The notes: generated by a model from the letters alone, not told the origin. 64,000 nucleotides of DNA from Toxoplasma gondii ME49 (GCF_000006565.2 NC_031475.1:4106522-4170521), one strand, 5' to 3'. Positions 1-13,000 are shown, counted from the first letter of the stretch. A program made the numbers and translations.

Positions 1-2845
1 CGAGTCGTCACCAGCGCGGCCGCTTGGATGAAGTAAAGCCCGTTTGAATTACAGAAAGTGGTTTTTGCAACTGCATTTCGGTCGACATTGCAGCAGCGCC
101 CGCGAGAGGGGTGCGCGCTTGTGCGCGCCGTGTGGAGGGCGGGGTGGTACGTCGAAGAACAAACTTCGCCGTGATCCACTCGCGTGCAGGTTTCTTCCCC
201 ACCCGCTGAGCGCGCGAGAGCGGCGCTTTGTGCTGGGGGCCGACCCTGTTTTTGGCGGGACAATCTCTGTCGCAACTCGTGATGCGGTGTTTTCGAGTGC
301 CGCCAGCTGGAACACCCCTGCGCGCACTTCCTCGCCGCACTGGGGAAAAGAAACCAGCCTTCTCCCCCCGTGAGAGAGAGACTAGAAGAGGTTACCCCGT
401 CTCTGGGCTCCGAAGCCGGACACCAAAACGTGGACAACGGACTGGAGAGAGCGTGTGAAAACGGGTGTACCGCGCCAGTCTACCTCTTTTGCGCAGGTGG
501 AACCGTCGCCTTCTTTCTCTGGCTGTGCGGACGTGCGTCTTTCCGCTTTTTCTGCCCCAAGGGTTGTCTTCGCCTTCGTGGGGGGTCCTGGTGAACCGAG
601 TCCAGGCGAATCCATTTCACGATCTCCGTGCGTTTGCGCAAGAGGCCCCACTCTTAGTCTCAGCCTCCGTTGTTTTCACCGCTTCTGGGCGAATCTTTCC
701 AGCTCTTCCGCCGTTCCATCTCTCGGTCCCCGAGTTCCCGACTTTCTTCCGCCCGCGCCCTTTTTCAAGTAAGTCGTTTCCCCGCGTTCTCGCCGAAAAC
801 GCGTCGCTCCCTTCGCCGGCGCCGTTCGCGGTTCCCCGCTTCTGCACTTTTCCCGCGATTTCCCTGCTGAAAACATGCCAAAGTTATCTCGCGCTCCAAG
901 CCACCCCTGAACCGAAAGTATGGCACCGCGAAAAACCTCCGTACCGACAAAACTTGCAAGTTTCGTCGCGAGGACGGCTGTCCAGAGCGGTTCTGCTCCG
1001 CTGTCCCCCGTGCTGGGGTTCTGCGAGCCTCTCTCGACCAAAAACCAGTGAACTTTCAGAAAACGTCTCCGATAAACCGTATGCCGAAGCCGTTTCTGCC
1101 TTTCCCCACTGCGCCTCGTCCCGTGTGTGCTTCGCCGCTCTGAAACTCCACAGCTCAGCTTCCTGCGCGCCTCTCTTGTCGCAAATACGCGACTCGTTTT
1201 TTCGCATCTCCTCCGGAACGCCATTCCTCACTCGCTCTCCCCTGCGCTGCTTCTTTTTGCCGTCAGGGTTTACCCCGTCGACTTTTTCGACAATTCCAGA
1301 ATCTGTCTGAACCCTTCGAATACGTAAAAGTACGTCTGCAGGGAAGCGCCGTTTCGCTGCCCATCCGGGGACTTCGTCTCGCGTCTCTTAATTGAATTTC
1401 TGAGGAAGTGATGTGGTGTCTGTCTTTACCATCCTTTCGTCTTCGGTGACTCGCCTGCAAAGACCTGCAAGTCAACAGACAGCGACAACAGATACTTTCA
1501 TACAGTTACTAAACAGGTGCCAGGCCAATAAAGGCGAGAGATGCACTTTGCTACTCCTGCCTAATGCTTGTGTGCGTGTACGGAATTCCCGATGCCGGTT
1601 CTTCTTGTGAGTAGTACATGGAGCAACACTCTCCCTACTCGATTGTATTTCTTTCATGTTTGGGCGGCTGTGACTTCTGTCTGAACAATGACTGGGAAAG
1701 AGTTCGTAGAAACTGACAGACGGCTACCGCGTGCTGTCCTTCATCGTGGCCCAGTCGGCCGCGCTATAGAGCAGCACAGTGTTCTCCTGTGAACCTTTCC
1801 ACTGATGCCTTAAAAAGAGGTGAACAGAGAGGAAGAAGGAAGCAGAAAGAGAGCGCGACAGAAAAGACAGATGCATCGCCTGTCTCGCGTCAAGATGTAA
1901 TTTGCGGAAGCCGTGTGAGTGTCAGACATATGGGGGTTCTCTCGACGTAGGCTTCCTTTTCTCTGGCCGCGCCACTTGGTGTGTGGGACCGAGACACAGT
2001 TGAGGCAGGACCTACGCTCTCACTTCGTCTTTTCTGGAAATGAAAAGAGCGACCCTCTGTCTTTTTGGCGCTCTCTACTGTCTCTGAGAACGATCTGCGA
2101 ACGCTTGGTGGAGGTATCGATCACGCTTTCTTTTTTCTTCTCAGAGTCTGCGTCCTACTCGACTGTCTGTCCAGCTTGCTGTCTCAACAACTCGTTTTCT
2201 TGTAAGTTCGAGAACACGATCTCACTTCTCCGGCGCTACGTGTACCCTACTTCCCGACCCCCAATATATATATATATATGTAATATACTAGGATACATGC
2301 GTCTACATACTTGAATGCGAATTCATTCACCTCTTGTCTGTATGCATCCCAACGTTTGTAGGCATCTGCACCGGGGCCGTATCGATTTAGGGGCAACCGC
2401 TTTAATGAAACCGCTCGAGCATTGACTCGGACATCTCGTTTGCTTTCGCGTTTAAACACCGTTTTTTACGCCGGTGCATGTCCGCTCGTGGTGCGTGCTC
2501 CTGCTGCACCAGCATCACACATTTCTACAGACAGGCAAACCGCATATATATATATATATACATGTATATATATTTGTATATATACGTATATTTGCATATA
2601 TATATATATATATATTTGTATCTCTGTGTAAGTGTATGTGTGCGCAAGTATATGAAGTTTACCTCTCTGTCGCGTCTTTTGTGTGGTGCTGTGTGTTGTC
2701 TGTTTTCAGATTGCTTGCCCGGTCTCTTCCAGTCCTTGTTGTCTCCGTCGTCGTCGTTTTTCTCCGTTTTCTCTTGTCCCGACCAGTGCATCTTTGGACT
2801 CTCGCGAGTGCCGAGGATGCAGCTGGACTTGTTGCTGTGTAAACG
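1..2845. other. 5' flank and probable leader of the eIF4G-like gene
   Basis: No gene is recognised here. Open frames exist on both strands, the longest being a plus frame at about 465-1310 that opens with GTG, but their composition is frame-shadow-like and no domain motif is visible. The stretch from 2640 to 2845 is pyrimidine-rich and runs into the proposed start codon at 2846, as expected for a promoter and long 5' leader. A short TA run lies at about 2264-2280 and a longer one at 2542-2618. The left edge could also hold the end of an unseen neighbouring gene. Confidence 0.4.
2542..2618. repeat. (TA)n-rich tract
   Basis: Alternating TA broken by CATG, TTTG, ACG and TTTGCA. It sits about 230 bases upstream of the eIF4G-like start codon. 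Confidence 0.85.
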
Positions 2846-5507
2846 ATGATGAGTCACCAGCCGCCCACTCAGACTTACAGCGCAGGGGAGCGAGGGCCTC
2901 AGCACGGCTCTGGCGCCTCAAGAGGTTCGCATTCTCGAGACCTCGACTGGGATTCTTTGGGAGGCAAGCGGCGCGTCACAGGTACGCTTTTCGAGTCTCT
3001 ACGAAAGTACCCTCGGATGCTCGCGGTCTCAATTTCTCTGTGATGTTACCGGATTCCACGTCGACGGAAAGGCGACGCAAGCCTTCTGTCTCTTTTTTGC
3101 ACCTCGGGTTTGGGCCGGGGCGTTGCGTGTCTCCGTTTTGGCGACGGGGAAAGGCCCAGGGTACGAATTTCTTTCAGCAGGTCCCCAGATACGCCGTGGT
3201 GATTGAGGGATTTGTTGATTTCTTCTTCAAAGACATTTTCATGCTCTTCGCACCTCAACCGACTCTGCTCTTCTCCCTTTCGTACTCTTTCTTTCGCCGT
3301 CTGTGGCCCTTCTTCGAGGGAACATGTGCTCTCGGCTGTTCGTGTCTGCCCTGCACTCCCTGTCCTTGTTGGTTGAAGATTCTCATGCTCTGTGTGTTCT
3401 TGGGCGTCTCCTCATCTCTCCTTTCCGTAGATTTCCCTCTTCATCTCCCTTTTCCTCTCTCTCTCTCTGTCTTTGTCTCTCTCTGTCTTTGTCTCTCTGT
3501 CTCTGTCTTTGTCTCTCTGTCTCTGTCTCTGTCTCTCTCTGTCTCTGTCTCTGTCTCTCTGTCCCTGTCTCTGTCTCTCTGTCTCCCTCCGTTTTTCCGT
3601 TTGTCTCTTTGTTCGTCCTCCCTCGACTTCTTCTGTCTCGCCGGTTGACCTTTTTCCGCCTGTCCACCTGTTTTCTCTTTCTAGGCGCCCCGCCCGGGAA
3701 CGCGTGTGCCTCGGCAGTTCCGTTGAGTCCGGCTCCAGAGGTCGCGCGCGAAGAGCCTGCGCCGTCTCCTCCGATCATGTACCATCATGTGGCTTCTCAA
3801 GGCGTCGGGACGAACGGCGGGGTGTACGCGCCCGTGTACGCGAACACCTACTACGCCCCCGGCGCAGGCCTCGTCGGCGGCGCGTACCCAGGCTACCCCC
3901 AAGGCTCCGCGCCCAACTACCAGCAAAACAAATTCTACAACTCGGTGAAGAACGGCGCCTTCGGGCCGAGCGCCGGCAGCGGAGGCGGAGGCGGGGGAGG
4001 AGGAGGAGGCGCAGGTCTCGTGGGCCATGCCCCGCCGCCGCCAGGCGGAGGTCCCGGAGCCTCGGCCGCGAGCCCCCAGCACCATGCGGAGCGCAAGAAC
4101 TTCCAGCGACGCAACGAAGGACGCCACGAAGGACGAAGCCGCGGGCGCGACAACGCGAACGCGGTCTTTTTCCCTCCGCCAGTGGACGGAAACTGTGCGC
4201 GCCAGGGGGGGCGGCGACAGGAGGGTGGAGCTTTTCGAGCGGGAGGAAGTCGGAACGGCGCGCGGCGCGAGCGGGGAGAGCGAAGCCGCGAGCAGGGGGG
4301 GACGAACGGATCGTCTGGAGACGAAGGCGGACGCGAAGAGAATGGGAATGGAGGGTGTTCGCCGCTCGAGGCCCGCGTCGTGAGTGCTCCGGAGGAAGAA
4401 CGAGACGGACGCCTGCAGGCTGCAGACACGCCTGTGGCGGCTGAGAAGAGAGAAGAGAAGAGAGAAGAAAGGAGAGAAGAAAGACGAGAAGAAAAGAAAG
4501 AAGAAAAAAGAGAAGAGATGCGGACGCGCTCGGCGCGCGTAGAGCCGAAGAAGGAGCGCGACGACGGATGGGATGATGATGGTTTTGGAGGCGGTGTGTC
4601 GATGGTGGACATCAACGAAATTCGAACGAAACATGCACAACTTGCCAGCAAAACTCCCCCGCTGGCGACAGCCACTCAGGGCGGCGCGCATTCCCGCGCT
4701 GCCTCCGCTGCCTCACTCCCGGCCCTCGAGCCGAGCCTCAGTCAACCGTTCGGAAAGAAGGAAGAGAAGAAAGAAGAGAAGAAAGAAGAGAAGAAAGAAG
4801 AGAAGAAAGAAGAGAAGAAAGAGGAAAAGAGGGAGGAAAAGAGGGAGGACCGGGCACAGTTTGCCGGCCTGCCTGCGATGCCTCAGAGCATGTCGCCGCA
4901 GAGCCAGGAAGGTGACGCCGCGAAGAAGGAGGAGAAGAAGGAGGAAGAGAAGAAGGAGGGCTCCGGTGTCTCGACACTCAAGGTGGGGGGCGGGGCGTGG
5001 CGGCCGCGGAGCCAGCGCCAGTTTACGCGAGAAGAAGAGCTGGACCGCACAGTGAAGGCACTGCTGAATAAATTGACAATCGAGAAATTCGACACCATCA
5101 CCGAGAAGCTCGCTCGGACTGTCGAGGGATTGAAGGAACACAAAGAGCTGCAACTTGTCGTGAACGTCGTCATGGAGAAGGCGGTGACGGAACCAGACTG
5201 GTCAGAGATGTACGCCGACCTCTGCCAGGTAAGGCTGTTACTGAACTCGAACTTACATCTGAACTCCGAACTGACGAGCTGCCACGACACCCGAAGATGG
5301 ACGCCGAGAAGGCGACGGAAGAAGTCGAAATGAGGATTCGCAGAGCAATGGAGAGAAGGGGAGAGAATGGCGGACGGATGGCGAAACGCAGAATACGGGA
5401 GAGAAGGAAGCGAGTGAAAAGATTCGGCCGCGTTGGTCCACGTCCACTTGCGCTGAGAGGCGGTGGACCTCTGTGCTCTGTCCAACTGTCCCCATGCACA
5501 CAGACAA

Positions 5508-5538
<31 letters not shown>

Positions 5539-6834
5539 ATTGCATGCACGGTTTTTCAGTTCGTGCCGGCCTTCTCTTTTCAGGTCCTGCAGTGGCGCAG
5601 CGTTCCGACAGAAGGAACAGACATTGAGAACTTTCGCAAGACGCCCTTTATGAAGGCTCTGCTCACGAAAATCCAGGCAGAGTACGAGGCCATGCCCAGG
5701 TACAAAATCGGTTTCGAATCAAACGAAGACATTTATAGTGCTGCTTGTGTCTGCATGCAGTTTCACATCACGATAAAGAAATGAATATATATATATATAT
5801 ATATATCTATATATCTATATGCGTTTTTGGAAGGTGTGTAGGAGAAGAGACTCATCGGAGCAGACCGAGCTTGGCACGCGAATCTCAAGCAGTTGACATG
5901 GTTGTGCTTGTGTGTGCATTACCGGGATATCCATTTCAGTCATGTTATTGTCGGTGCTCTCTTGGACTTTTTAAATCAGGGTATGTGTGTCTCTCCAGTT
6001 ACATACCAGTAAACTGGATCATTTGTTCGGACACAATTTCTATTCATAACGTGATGCTTACAATACATCGTTGGGCTATGATCTTATATTCTTAGTGCCG
6101 GCGAGCTCAACTGGACAAACTTCATCCTTGTACGGTTTGCACATACTCGACTCCTCAGTTTAAGTTAAGGAGTTTTTTGTTTACAGCTTCATTTTCTCTT
6201 TCACATCACTACATATGCATGTGTGGGTTTCTGTGTTTCGTACCAAGCACCATAGGAGAGACGCCTCCTCAGTCTGCGACTCACTGGCAACTCATTTGTG
6301 CCTCGAGTGTCTTTACAGCCACGACATGCCCCGTTTGCGTCTCCACGTCTTTGCGCGTAGACTGAGAAGTTTGGGTTGTGTTTTCTCTTGTGTGTGGATG
6401 CTGTAGGAGTCTCGAGTCTCGGCTGCGGAGCCTCCCGTCCGGCGAACTGGATCCAGAGGCCATCGAGGAGATGCAGCAGCTGAAGAGGACGAAGAATCGA
6501 ATTCTGGGTGTCGTGAAGTTGATTGGTGAACTGTTTCAGAGAAAGATTCTAGGCTTTCCGATTGTTCGAGACGTCGTCGTCGACCTCGTTATAAAAAACG
6601 AGGAACCTGACGAGCACTTCATCGAATGCTTCGTGCAACTCATCGCCACCACTGGTACGTCCGCAGTTCGGTGTGACCGGCAGATTTCAGCGATAGTTTC
6701 TGGAGACTCACGTCCAACTTCGTCTCTCTGTTTGTCTCCTTTCTGTTGCGTGAGTCCCAACTACAGAGGAGATCTATCCGGCTACATGCTGTTCTGGGTC
6801 GATGTTAATGTTTATATGCATATGCGTATATGCA

Positions 6835-6866
<32 letters not shown>

Positions 6867-6871
6867 CACAC

Positions 6872-6905
<34 letters not shown>

Positions 6906-8765
6906 TTACATATTTACATATATATATATATATATACAAGTATGTTTGAACAGTCGCACGTGTGCACTGGGGTTTTCATTTTCAAGGAAACATATTGCTG
7001 CTCCACACCCTGTGCTCACATCTGCATCTCCGTGTATTTTTGAAACCTGGAGAGTGTGGCGATCAAAGCGACGAGGTTGACGAACCGTCGCACATCCTGT
7101 TTATATCCGATTCTTTCTGTTGAAAAGGAATTGGCGATTGTGGGCGCCTGGGGCAGTGAGGACTGGGAGTCAGGTGTGTCTGTTTTTCTTCAGGTTATTA
7201 CATCGACCAAAATCCGAAGGTGAAGGCTGTCCTGGACTCGTGGTTCGGGCGGCTGACGGAGCTACAGAAGAAGCCTTGCTACTCGAAACGTCTCAAGTGC
7301 ATTATTCAGGTGCGAAAACGTTGACAATCATGCCCGCGCAGTCTCGTCTTTCGCGCGGGCAATTTGATGGAAATTGGCAGTGGCGAGCGCCCTGAATTCT
7401 GAAGGAGACAGGCCTTCACACAGTGGTGACACAGATGCAACGTAGATCCAGCGGTGGATCTGCGTGTACCTGTTTTCATTGTACGTTCGTACTCAGTCAC
7501 AAGGTCCCTGCTGAGAGGAAGCCGGCTGAAGAGGAAAGGCGGCGGCGTTCCGAGCTTCTCCCTTGCCGTTCTTTCAGTTCAACTCTTTCGTCCTTTTTGT
7601 TCGCAGGACACTCTGGACATGCGCAAAGCAGAGTGGAGAAAGAAAATTCACAAGGAGAGAGCGAAGGCACTCAGCGACCTTCGCGAGCAGGTGAATGTCT
7701 TCTCTTTTTCCAGACTCAGGGTCACACAGTTGACCTCGATTCAGTGAAAACTCTAGAGTTGGAACGCGTCGAACTGAAGTATTTCGTTGCTCCGAGAAGT
7801 CCTTGCTCTCTCGTTGAACACTGTAGCCACTCAAGGGGAATCTCAGGCAGTTCGTTGTCGTCGCCAGAGTTCGCCATTCCAAAGCTCAGTGTCAACTTCC
7901 AGGACCCGATAAGCGCCTCCACCTTCCTTCTAAAGGAAATCTTCCCTCAACTCCATGGATCACCCGAGACATGTGCTTATGTTACTGTTCATTCATATAA
8001 ATACGTATACATATATATATATATTTATACATGCTTACAAATACCTATACAAACATCTGCATACATTTACATCCGTTTTCACATATATATATATATATAT
8101 ATTTATATTGGATTCGCGGTGGTTTTACCCCCGTTGGGCGGACATGCGAGTGTACGGGAGAGGATGATCTGCTTTGTTTTTCAGCTGGAAACTGAGGAGG
8201 TGTTGGGAGGCTCGGTACATGCCGCGCAGTACGGCAACATCGTCGTTGTGGGCCAGCGCTCGAACCTGGTAAGGTTGTTTTCCGACCTCCTCGCTTGGTT
8301 TTCAGTGAGGTTGACTCGTGAAGCCGAAGGAAGTGCATGCACTTGCGCGCGCGTCTCGGTCATCTGCTGTATGCTCAATGCAATGCTCAAAAGAGGACGA
8401 TACTTTTCAGAAGCGACGAAGCGAGCCGAGTTGACGCACGTCGGTTCGTTGTGCCTGGGGGATCTGAGTTGAAGCGAACTGAGTGGCACAGCAGGTTTCT
8501 TCAGTCAACAGGTATCTTCTCGTGTCTGAACGGTGGACGGTTTTCGCTTCGTTTTAACGCAGTGGACGGTTCTTTTTCGTGCAACGCGACTTTACTCCTT
8601 TTTCTCTTTTTCGTGGATGTTCAATTCCAGAATGGAGCGTACGCGGGATATCTGAAAGAGCAGCAAGAGACCTTCGATAGGAAAGTCGCGAAACTCCGAC
8701 CACCCGCAGGAGCTCCCCCCGTAGGCCCGGGCGCGTCTTCCGGGGCGAACCCAGTGAGGCGATGA
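2846..8765 (+). CDS. eIF4G: eIF4G-family translation initiation factor (MIF4G domain)
   Basis: Scaffold of the cap-binding complex; the MIF4G HEAT domain of this family binds eIF4A in the cytosol. Eight exons close in phase: 2846-2981, 3685-5228, 5584-5699, 6407-6654, 7194-7309, 7607-7690, 8185-8268, 8631-8765, giving 820 residues. Residues 1-490 are disordered: Gly/Pro/Tyr-rich, then Arg/Gly-rich, then Lys/Glu blocks. MIF4G starts near residue 495 with [20 protein letters not shown], matching the family's LNKLTPEKFD core, and continues through [15 protein letters not shown] and [15 protein letters not shown] to about 735. A short Gly/Pro-rich tail follows, and no second or third HEAT (MA3/W2) domain is present. 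I saw no canonical YxxxxL-phi eIF4E-binding motif. At 820 aa it is closer to plant eIFiso4G than to human eIF4G. ATG ATG at 2846 is chosen because it is the first in-frame start of an exon that joins correctly. Upstream coding exons cannot be excluded. Confidence 0.88.
3454..3597. repeat. TCTCTG/TCTTTG pyrimidine tandem repeat in intron 1
   Basis: An almost unbroken run of TCTC, TCTG and TTTG words on the plus strand, inside intron 1 of the eIF4G-like gene and about 90 bases before its acceptor. It is open in all plus frames and so produces spurious Ser/Leu/Cys/Val open frames. Confidence 0.85.
4762..4848 (+). repeat. 12-bp coding repeat for Glu/Lys (EEKK) block
   Basis: Tandem copies of a GAAGAGAAGAAA-type unit in exon 2 encode a run of KKEE tetrads. 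Related, less regular blocks lie at 4441-4519 and 4924-4962. All are in frame, so copy number can change without breaking the protein. Confidence 0.85.
6812..6945. repeat. (TA)n-rich tract in eIF4G intron 4
   Basis: Several TA runs separated by CA and TTTACA interruptions fill the middle of the intron 6655-7193. Confidence 0.85.
7995..8108. repeat. (TA)n-rich tract in eIF4G intron 6
   Basis: Two TA runs flank a CATAC/ACAAAC-rich centre. Smaller TA runs occupy introns 2 (5508-5532) and 3 (5784-5820) of the same gene. Confidence 0.8.
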
Positions 8766-8773
8766 CTTGCGAG

Positions 8774-8827
8774 AGAAAACCTGGAGAAAAGGAGAGGCGG
8801 AGAAAACCTGGAGAAAAGGAGAGGCGG
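8774..8827 (+). repeat. 27-bp perfect tandem duplication after the eIF4G stop
   Basis: A 27-base unit at 8774-8800, beginning AGAAAACCTGG, is repeated exactly at 8801-8827. It starts nine bases after the stop codon at 8763-8765. Confidence 0.9.
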
Positions 8828-9140
8828 AGTGTGTTCTCGACCGAGAAGAAGCACTCGGCGGGCCGACGACTTCATGTTGAACGAGGAGCGGAGACCGAGA
8901 AGCTGAAGAAAGAAGAGCAGACGGAGGCGACGAGCTTCCGGGGAAGAGCTGAGGGGGGTGTCGAGTGCTCGAGAGGAAACCCCCAGAGCTTCCCTCAGAG
9001 GCAGCGAGAGAAGACTCCGTCTTCTGAATCTTTTTTGTACAGTGTTCTTCATCAGTCAGAATCCGTCGAGATACGCTGGCAGGAGAAAGAAGGAACAGGA
9101 AAACCTGTAGACTCGTCGACAGTTTCATACGTGCACACAC

Positions 9141-9183
9141 AAATATACATGTACATATGCATCTCTATATGTATGTATATGCA

Positions 9184-9214
<31 letters not shown>

Positions 9215-9216
9215 GC
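9141..9216. repeat. (TA)n-rich tract
   Basis: TA run with ATGC and CTC interruptions, about 400 bases downstream of the eIF4G-like stop. Confidence 0.8.
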
Positions 9217-9673
9217 ATCTCTATTCGTGTGCATGTACCTATACGGATATTGTGTAGGTTCGTGTATATACAGCGTGCGTGTGCCTGCTCATCTGTGCTG
9301 GTATTTTCCTGTGAATTTTTCATTTCCTTTTTGGCAATGTGGACGCGAATGCAGCACAGTCGCTCGCGAGGAGGAGACTGGGAGAGGGCAGTGCGTGGAA
9401 GAGAGAGGCGGGAGACTTTGATTTGTCATTTATTTTCTGTATCGATGCGGTCTTGGTTAGACCTTCCAGTTTGCGGCGGTGCGTGGCTTTCGTTTAGTCT
9501 GTGTGTGTTTCGTGGTTGTGTCCTCTTTGTTTCTTCCGAAATTGATTCGTCGTCTGCTCTGCTTGCCGCCCACATTCTTCTTCTCTCTTGCATAGAAATA
9601 TCTGGAAATATCTGTTGTTTCCGGCCTGAGAGAGGCGCGCCGACGCACAGTCGAGGCCGAGACCCCGCTGAGA

Positions 9674-9687
9674 GGTGTCTGTACACC
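9674..9687. repeat. Palindromic element GGTGTCTGTACACC
   Basis: Perfect 6-bp arms (GGTGTC gives the five-base arm GGTGT; TACACC mirrors it) around a three-base centre. First of nine related copies in the window; no assigned function. Confidence 0.6.
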
Positions 9688-10061
9688 GCAGCCCAAGAGC
9701 GGCTGTCCTGCCTTGTCGCGGCGAGCAGCTCGTGGAGCACTGGAAGCACCGGTGCTTGTGTGCGTCGCCAGTCTCGTTGCATGTTCCGTTTTAGCTTTCG
9801 CACAGTCGCCTCTCTGCGTTGTGAGATTGTGCTCTGACTCGTCTGCACGCCTGGCGCCTTTCTTGTATCCCCTGTCTCCCCCAACTTTTTCTGTTTCTTC
9901 TGCAAGTCGGTCCGGCGCGCCTGTCCCCCGCGCGCGGTACGCACAACCCCCGCCGTCGCTGTCTCGCGAGAAGCGGACGCGCCGAGAAGTCTCGAGCGAG
10001 CAAAACTCGCATCTGGTGCGCCGACCTCTCAACCTCTCCTTTCCGCTCGCGGCTCTCTCAG

Positions 10062-10075
10062 GGTGTCTGTACACT
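10062..10075. repeat. Palindromic element GGTGTCTGTACACT
   Basis: Same core as the copy at 9674 with the last base changed to T. It lies in the Rab4 upstream region. Confidence 0.55.
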
Positions 10076-13000
10076 TGAGGCACTGCGCGCCGCCCGACGC
10101 CGGCCCCGTTTTTGAGGGTGCGCGCTGTCCCTTTCCAGTGTACGTCTTAGTAAATAAGAGGAATTCGCGGACGCTCCTCCGCGAGCAGTTCCGCGTATAT
10201 ACTGAAAGCACACTGCCGGGTCACCTCCGTCGATCCGGGTGTCTGTTCCGCGAGGGAAATATGGGAGAGGCGCCAGTGCGGCGAACTCCGGAAAGCGAAG
10301 AACCTTTTCGTGTCAGGCTTCTCGCCAGCAGCCGTTTCGGAGATCGCGCGGAGCAGCGCAGTCCGGATACACCAGACAGCGGCGATATTTCTGTTTCTCA
10401 CTTGCGCCGCGCGTCTGCCAAAGTTCTGCTTTTCTCAGTCCCTGGGGTGCCTGTCGCGAGTGGTTTTGTTTACACGAGCTGTCGGCCTGCAGGTCGAAGA
10501 AACTCAGAAAAAAACCTCGATTCGAAGGCGCCCAGAGGGCGCAGCGACAGCCTGTGTAGATGTGGAGACCAAGTTCCCAGGGGAACGTGAAAGCGGAACA
10601 TCGCCTGAAAGAGCGAGTGCTCCTCAGCTGGTTCTCACTCGCTCACAGAACACACAGACGATTTAAAACGCGCACCTTTATGATGGGAGAGCATAGGAGT
10701 AGGTTTCTTGAAAAAAGAGTTTCTAGGCGTAGGCAGGACGCGGAGCTGCATCGCAAAGACGTTTTTTCGGCTGCTCTTCAGCTCAATTTCGAGAACTCAT
10801 AACCGTTCTCGACTCGTCGCGGTCTTTCAAGCGGCGGCATGCGTTTGGATGTCCTTGTGCGAGGAAGCAGTTCTCTTCAGCTCTCTTTGAAAATCGGTGG
10901 CGCTCTAGAGAAACGACAGAGAGGACGCACATCGCGACTCGAAAGAGCTCTCCCGAGCATGCAGCGCAGGAAGGAGTCCTCTTCTCTGTGCGAGTTGCAT
11001 TTGTTTTCTCGTTTTTTCAGCGCATTTCCGCCACTCTAATTTTGGATATCCAGAGAAAGCAGGTCCCAGTCTCGCACTCAACTGTCCACTCTCTCTGTCG
11101 ACGTCTCCGGAGTCTGCTTTCGGAGACGCCTAGGGATTCCGACACCTTCATTGAACTTGAGATACACAGTTTGCCCTCGTCCTCATCGTTCTCTCTTCAC
11201 CTGTCACAGGTGTGGTGGCTCCCCGCGCATGCAGGCCGTTTAGAGAAGAGCACTCGAAGAACAGAAGCAGGGAACGTCGCGTCCGCGACTCGCTGCGCTC
11301 GTGCGATGGAGCTCTGACACGAGGAAGGAGACGCTTCTACGTCTCCGAAGGGAGAGAAGAAACTCCTTCTCTTCCTCGACTGCTCGTTTCTGTCACTTTG
11401 CAACATTTTCGCGCTCATCCGTGAGGCCAATACACACTCCGGAACGCGGGAGAGACGCTCTCTCTCCCTGGCGCATTCTTGGACGTTTCCTCTCGATTTC
11501 CCCAGATATTTACAGCCACAATAGTCTTCACAGAAGCCACTCTCCGCCGGACAACGCGGAAAGATTCCTTCTTTTCTAAGGTGTAAAGGCAGTCTCTTCT
11601 TCCCTGTTTCTGTCGAACCCAACGGGGCTTGTCGGCGGCGCCTCAGAAGAGCTGGCGCTGCCTCTGGGCGCGCTGAGTGTCTGGAGACAGGTCTGCGACT
11701 CTGCAGTTCCTTTTTTCTTTTTCATTAGTCCGACTTGTACAACTAACATGTCTGGAAGCAAAGGAACCCTCCCCGCACTCCACTTTTCTCCTCTTTTTCG
11801 TTTTTCTCGTCGTTCTGTCTCTCCCTTGTCCGCTTCCCCAGCGTTGTCTTGGGTCTACGGCCGCCGCCCGGGACAAGCCACCTTTTCGCAGATTGTTCGA
11901 GGAGCGGAGAATTTTTGCCGCGCGCTCTTTGTGCCTTTTCTCTCCTCGTTCTTCTGCGCTTTTTCTCCAGAACTCTCTTTTCTGCGCTTTCCTTCCTTGC
12001 TCTTCGTTCAGTCACCGACTGGGGCGGTGCAGAGTGCGCTCCGTAGTTTGTGCGAGTTCCAAGCCGTGGAGGCGGCCCAGTTGTTCCCGTCGATGTCTGC
12101 AGCTGTGCCAGCGAGAACTTCTTTCTTCTGCCGCTACGGAAGAAAGCAAAAGAAAGCATGAGAAAACAGACAAACCACGCACTTTTCTACGGGAACAACG
12201 ACTGGAAACGGAGCAAAAGAGTGCCGAGACACCCTGACTTCCGGGATGTATATGCGCCGGAGAGCCCCGGAGGTCTCTGCAGCTCAGAAAGCGATTCTGT
12301 GACGGAGGAATTTTCTCTCCTGGTGATTTAGATTTGCTCTCGCTTTCGGAAGTTCACTTCACGTCTGCTTTTCCCCTTTCGCTGTTGAGGCGTCTCTGCC
12401 TTCTCTCCGCACATGCGCAGATTGCGTTTGGCGGCAACGGCGCTTCTTGTTTACAGAGACTCTCACTTCTGTTTCTACGTCTCCCTTTTTTCTCGATTTG
12501 TTTCCTCTTGTTCGTTGCGTCTTGCTCCTCTCTCCTTTTTCGCAGCTCTTCTCAGTCTCCCTTCTTTTTCGATTTCTTGAGCCGCTCCTCGTCTCGACAG
12601 CACAAAGCCTTACACCTACGGATACGTAAAGCTCACAAACGCACCTTGTTTTTCTGCGTGCGACTCTCGGTAACTTGGGTGTTTTTCGTTTCATGTCTCC
12701 GGCCTCGTCTTGTTCTCTTCCGTTTTCTTTCTCCTTTTCATCCAGTTTCTGCCTCGGTCTCCCTTCTCTCTTCTCTTCTCGCTCTAGCGTCCTCGCTTCC
12801 CTGTTTATTGGATGTCTTTCCCCGCCGCTTCTGTCGCTCTGCCTGACTCAGTTTGTCTGAGAGAGACGCAACCTCCGAGGACGCCTTTTGCTTCTCGCTC
12901 TTTTTCCCCTTTTCCTTCTTCTCTCTGGAGAAAGAAGACGGTCTCCACTCCGCCGGTCTTTCCTCCCTCCTTCTCTTGTGTCGCCTTTTGTCTTTTCGCT

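Noticed and set aside
465..1310. 281-codon plus frame near the left edge
   Set aside because: Opens with GTG and has frame-shadow composition and no motif; treated as flank of the eIF4G-like gene.
3681..4691. 336-codon minus-strand frame
   Set aside because: Shadow of eIF4G-like exon 2; Phe/Ser/Arg composition is the complement of the Lys/Glu and Arg/Gly codons.
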